Shown here: positions 62,200 to 64,000 of the stretch, piece by piece
How positions within the stretch are numbered: the first letter of the stretch is position 1
Layout: the number at the start of each line of letters is the position of its first letter
DNA from: Eledone cirrhosa
Taxonomy: Eukaryota; Mollusca; Cephalopoda; Octopoda; Eledonidae
Assembly (NCBI GenBank): GCA_964016885.1
Contig: OZ024742.1
Span: 13,349,311-13,413,310, forward strand
DNA: 64,000 bases
Reading direction: 5' to 3'
Made by a program: the position numbers and the translations under genes
Notes under the pieces: generated by a model
The model's database searches: none
Seen by the model: only the letters and a program-made list of their open reading frames with translations
What the model was told of the DNA's origin: nothing

Positions 62200-64000
62200 A
62201 GGATCAGTTAAGATAAAATACTGGAGGATCAGTTAATGGAAAGTACTGGAAGATCAGTTAAAGAAAATACTGGAGGATCAGTTAAAATAAAATACTGGAG
62301 GATCAGTTAAAGGAAAATACTTGAGGATCAGTTAAAGGAAAATACTGGAGGATGAGTTAAATCAAATACTGGAGGATCAGTCAAAGGAAAATACTGAAGG
62401 ATCAGTTAAAGGAAAATATTGGAGGATCAGTTAAAATAAAATACTTGAGGATCAGCTAAATGAAAAAACTGGAAGATCAGTAAAAAATAACATACTGGAG
62501 GATCAGTTAAAGGAAAATACTGGAGGATCAGCTAAAATAAAATACTGGAGGATCAGTTAAAGTAAAATACTGGAGGATCAGTTAAAGTAAAATACTGGAG
62601 GATCAGTTAAAATAAAGTACTGGAGGATCAGTTAAAGGAAAATACTGGAGGTTCAGTTAAAGGAAAATACTGGAGGATCAGTTAAAGAAAAATACTGGAG
62701 GATCAGTTAAAGGGAAATATTTAAGGATTAGTTAAAGAAAATAATGGAGGATCAGTTAAGTAAAATACTGGATGATCAGTTAAAATAAAATACTGGGGGA
62801 TCAATTAAAGGAAAATACTGGGGGATCAGTTAAATCAAATACTGGAGGATCCGTTAAAGGAAAATACTGGAGGATCAGTTAAAGGAAAATACTGGAGGAT
62901 TAGTTAAAATAAAGTACTGGATGATCAGTTAAATGAAAATACTGGAGGATCAGTTAAAGGAAAATACTGGAGGATCAGTTAAAGGAAAATACTGGAGGAT
63001 CAGTTAAAATAAAATACTGAAGGATCAATTAAAGGAAAATACTGGAGGATCAGTTAAATAAAATACTGGAGGATGAGTTAAAGGAAAATACAAAGGATCA
63101 GTAAAAGGAATATACTGGAGGATCAGTTAAAATAAAATACTGGAGGATCAGTTAAAGGCAAATACGGGAGGATCAAATAAAGGAAAATACTTGAGGATCA
63201 GTTAAAATAAAATACCGGAGGATCAGTTAAAGTAAAATACTGGAGGATCAGTTAAAATAAAACACTGGAGGATCAGTAAAAGGAAAATACTGGAGGATCA
63301 GTTAAAATAAAATACTGGAGGATCAGTTAATGGCAAGTACTGGAAGATCAGTTAAAGAAAATACTGGAGGATCAGTTAAAGGAAAATACTGGAGGATCAG
63401 TTAAAGGAAAATACTGGAGGATCAGTTAAAATAAAATACTGGAGGATCAGTTAAAGGAAAATACTGGAGGATCAGTTAAAGGAAAATACTGGAGGTTCAG
63501 TTAAATCAAATACTGGAGGATCAGTTAAAGGAAAATACTGAAGGATCAGTTAAAGGAAAATGATGGAGGATTAGTTAAAATAAAATACTGGAGGATCAGT
63601 TAAAGGAAAATACTGGAGGATCAGTTATAATAAAATACTGGAGGAATATTTTAAGTAAAATACTTGAGGATCAGTAAAATTAAAATACTGGAGGATCAGT
63701 TAATGGTAAGTACTGGAGGATCAGTTAAAATAAAATACTGGAGGATCAGTTAAAGGAAAATACTGGAGGATCAGTTAAAGGAAAATACTGGAGGATCAGT
63801 TAAAGGAAAATTCTGGAGGATCAGTTAAAATAAAATACTGGAGGATCAATTAAAGGAAAATATTGGCGGATCAGTAAAAATAAAATACTGGAGGATCAGT
63901 TAAAGGAAAATACTGGAGGATCAGTTAAAATTAAATACTGGAGGATTAGTTAAAGGAAAATACTGAAGCATCAGTTAAAACAAAACACTGGAGTATCAGT
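62200..64000. repeat. Fourth, diverged partial higher-order copy to the window end
   Basis: Follows the order of about 60,060-61,860 but with more private changes: GGATGAGTTAAATC, CAGTCAAAGG, GCTAAATGAAAA, GGTTCAG, GGATCCGTT, TACCGGAGG, GGCAAGTACTGG and AAATGATGG. Shared landmarks include the GGGAAATATTTAAGG unit (about 60,472/62,706), GGAATATTTTAAG (61,528/63,645) and GAAGCATCAG (61,823/63,965). The offset falls from about 2,234 to 2,142 bp through loss of monomers. The array continues beyond the window. Confidence 0.83.

Larger units (their letters stand above)
1..64000. repeat. Continuous 25-bp tandem satellite array (whole window)
   Basis: A 25-bp monomer repeats head to tail from the first base to the last, always in the same orientation. 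Clean consecutive examples are 900-924, 925-949 and 950-974. The conserved core is ACTGGAGGATCAGTTAA; a variable 2-4 base window and an A-tract complete the unit. Frequent 24-bp forms lack one base of the window (example 2238-2261). The canonical unit has 11 A, 7 G, 5 T and 2 C, so it is 36 percent GC and 72 percent purine on this strand, and it contains no CpG. The A-type unit is 28 percent GC. Each monomer carries TAA on the plus strand and TAA plus TGA on the minus strand, and the 25-bp period rotates the frame, so no long ORF is possible. I found no gene, mobile element, spacer or inversion. Both array ends lie outside the window. Function and host are not recognisable; eukaryotic heterochromatin is an inference from size and structure. 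Confidence 0.98.

Noticed and set aside
1..64000. CRISPR array (regular short repeats)
   Set aside because: There are no unique spacers. The whole period is repeat, the unit is 24-26 bp with nothing between, and no cas-like gene is present.
1..64000. A repetitive protein-coding gene
   Set aside because: The monomer has TAA on the plus strand and TAA and TGA on the minus strand. A 25-bp period rotates through all frames, so each frame is closed about every 75 bp. The 24-bp units never run long enough to hold a frame open.
1..64000. Plasmid iterons or a bacterial-type replication origin with GATC boxes
   Set aside because: AT-rich repeats with GATC resemble origin elements, but origins carry a handful of iterons beside a replication gene, not about 2,570 units over 64 kb.
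1..64000. Telomeric repeats
   Set aside because: Units such as GGATTAGTTAA look faintly telomere-like, but no TTAGGG, TTTAGGG or TTAGG tandem tract occurs. The unit is 25 bp.
1..64000. CENP-B box
   Set aside because: The TTCG and CGGG motif elements are not found together in any unit I read. The only CGGG is in the TACGGGAGG variant, without the TTCG half.
1..64000. G-quadruplex array
   Set aside because: G-tracts are only two long in the canonical unit, with long loops. The occasional GGGGG in TACTGGGGG units is isolated.
1..64000. Intrinsically curved DNA from phased A-tracts
   Set aside because: Spacing of about 25 bp is about 2.4 helical turns, so successive A-tracts face different sides and would largely cancel.

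Overview
The whole 64,000-base window is one uninterrupted tandem satellite (minisatellite-type) array. The monomer is 25 bp, with common 24-bp forms. Its nearly invariant core is ACTGGAGGATCAGTTAA, followed by a short variable window and an A-tract that leads into the next core. I read every line and found no stretch that leaves the repeat: no gene, transposable element, RNA gene, unique spacer or inversion. At a mean near 24.9 bp this is roughly 2,570 monomers, all in the same orientation. The monomer period is not a multiple of three and each monomer carries stop codons on both strands, so neither strand can hold a long open reading frame. Nothing names the organism. The scale and the layered organisation fit constitutive heterochromatin of a eukaryote (centromere-flanking, subtelomeric, sex-chromosome or B-chromosome), but that is inference.

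Monomers differ mainly in the 2-4 bases between the core and the A-tract. The major types read AAAGGAAAA ('G-type', example 900-924) and AAAATAAAA ('A-type', example 751-775). Others are AAAGTAAAA, AATGGAAAA, AAAAGAAAA and three 24-bp forms (AAATCAAA, AAATAAAA, AAAGAAAA). A second set of rare variants changes the core (ATTAG, AGCATCAG, TACAAAGG, TACGGGAGG, GGAATATTT and others). These rare variants occur in fixed order and act as landmarks.

Reading the landmarks shows a second level: kilobase-scale higher-order repeats (HORs) of irregular length, 0.5-4.4 kb, duplicated in tandem and overlapping one another. From left to right: a 3,718-bp duplication (1-6,192); 1,712/1,737-bp units (6,193-9,580); a 6.4-6.7-kb displaced copy of 2,475-3,860 at 8,949-10,560; a 918-bp segment reused at 11,461; a 2,090-bp duplication (12,931-16,392); nested 944/969-, 1,391- and 2,584-bp duplications (18,650-23,141); an apparently perfect 2,134-bp duplication (23,640-27,904); a 740-bp duplication (29,545-30,743); a 3,691/3,518-bp pair (30,890-38,098); a 2,921/2,647-bp pair (36,930-42,455); a 1,886-bp pair (43,206-46,977); and three successive 3.8-4.4-kb HOR copies (50,181-62,199). 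The window ends in a fourth, more diverged copy.

The duplications nest: a 540-bp tandem duplication lies inside the middle copy of the last triplet, with its breakpoint preserved as a truncated monomer at 54,811-54,826. Length differences between HOR copies are almost all whole numbers of monomers. That is what unequal crossover, replication slippage or break repair between in-register repeats produces. I found no previously undescribed gene system here. The interest lies in the array architecture and its readable duplication history.
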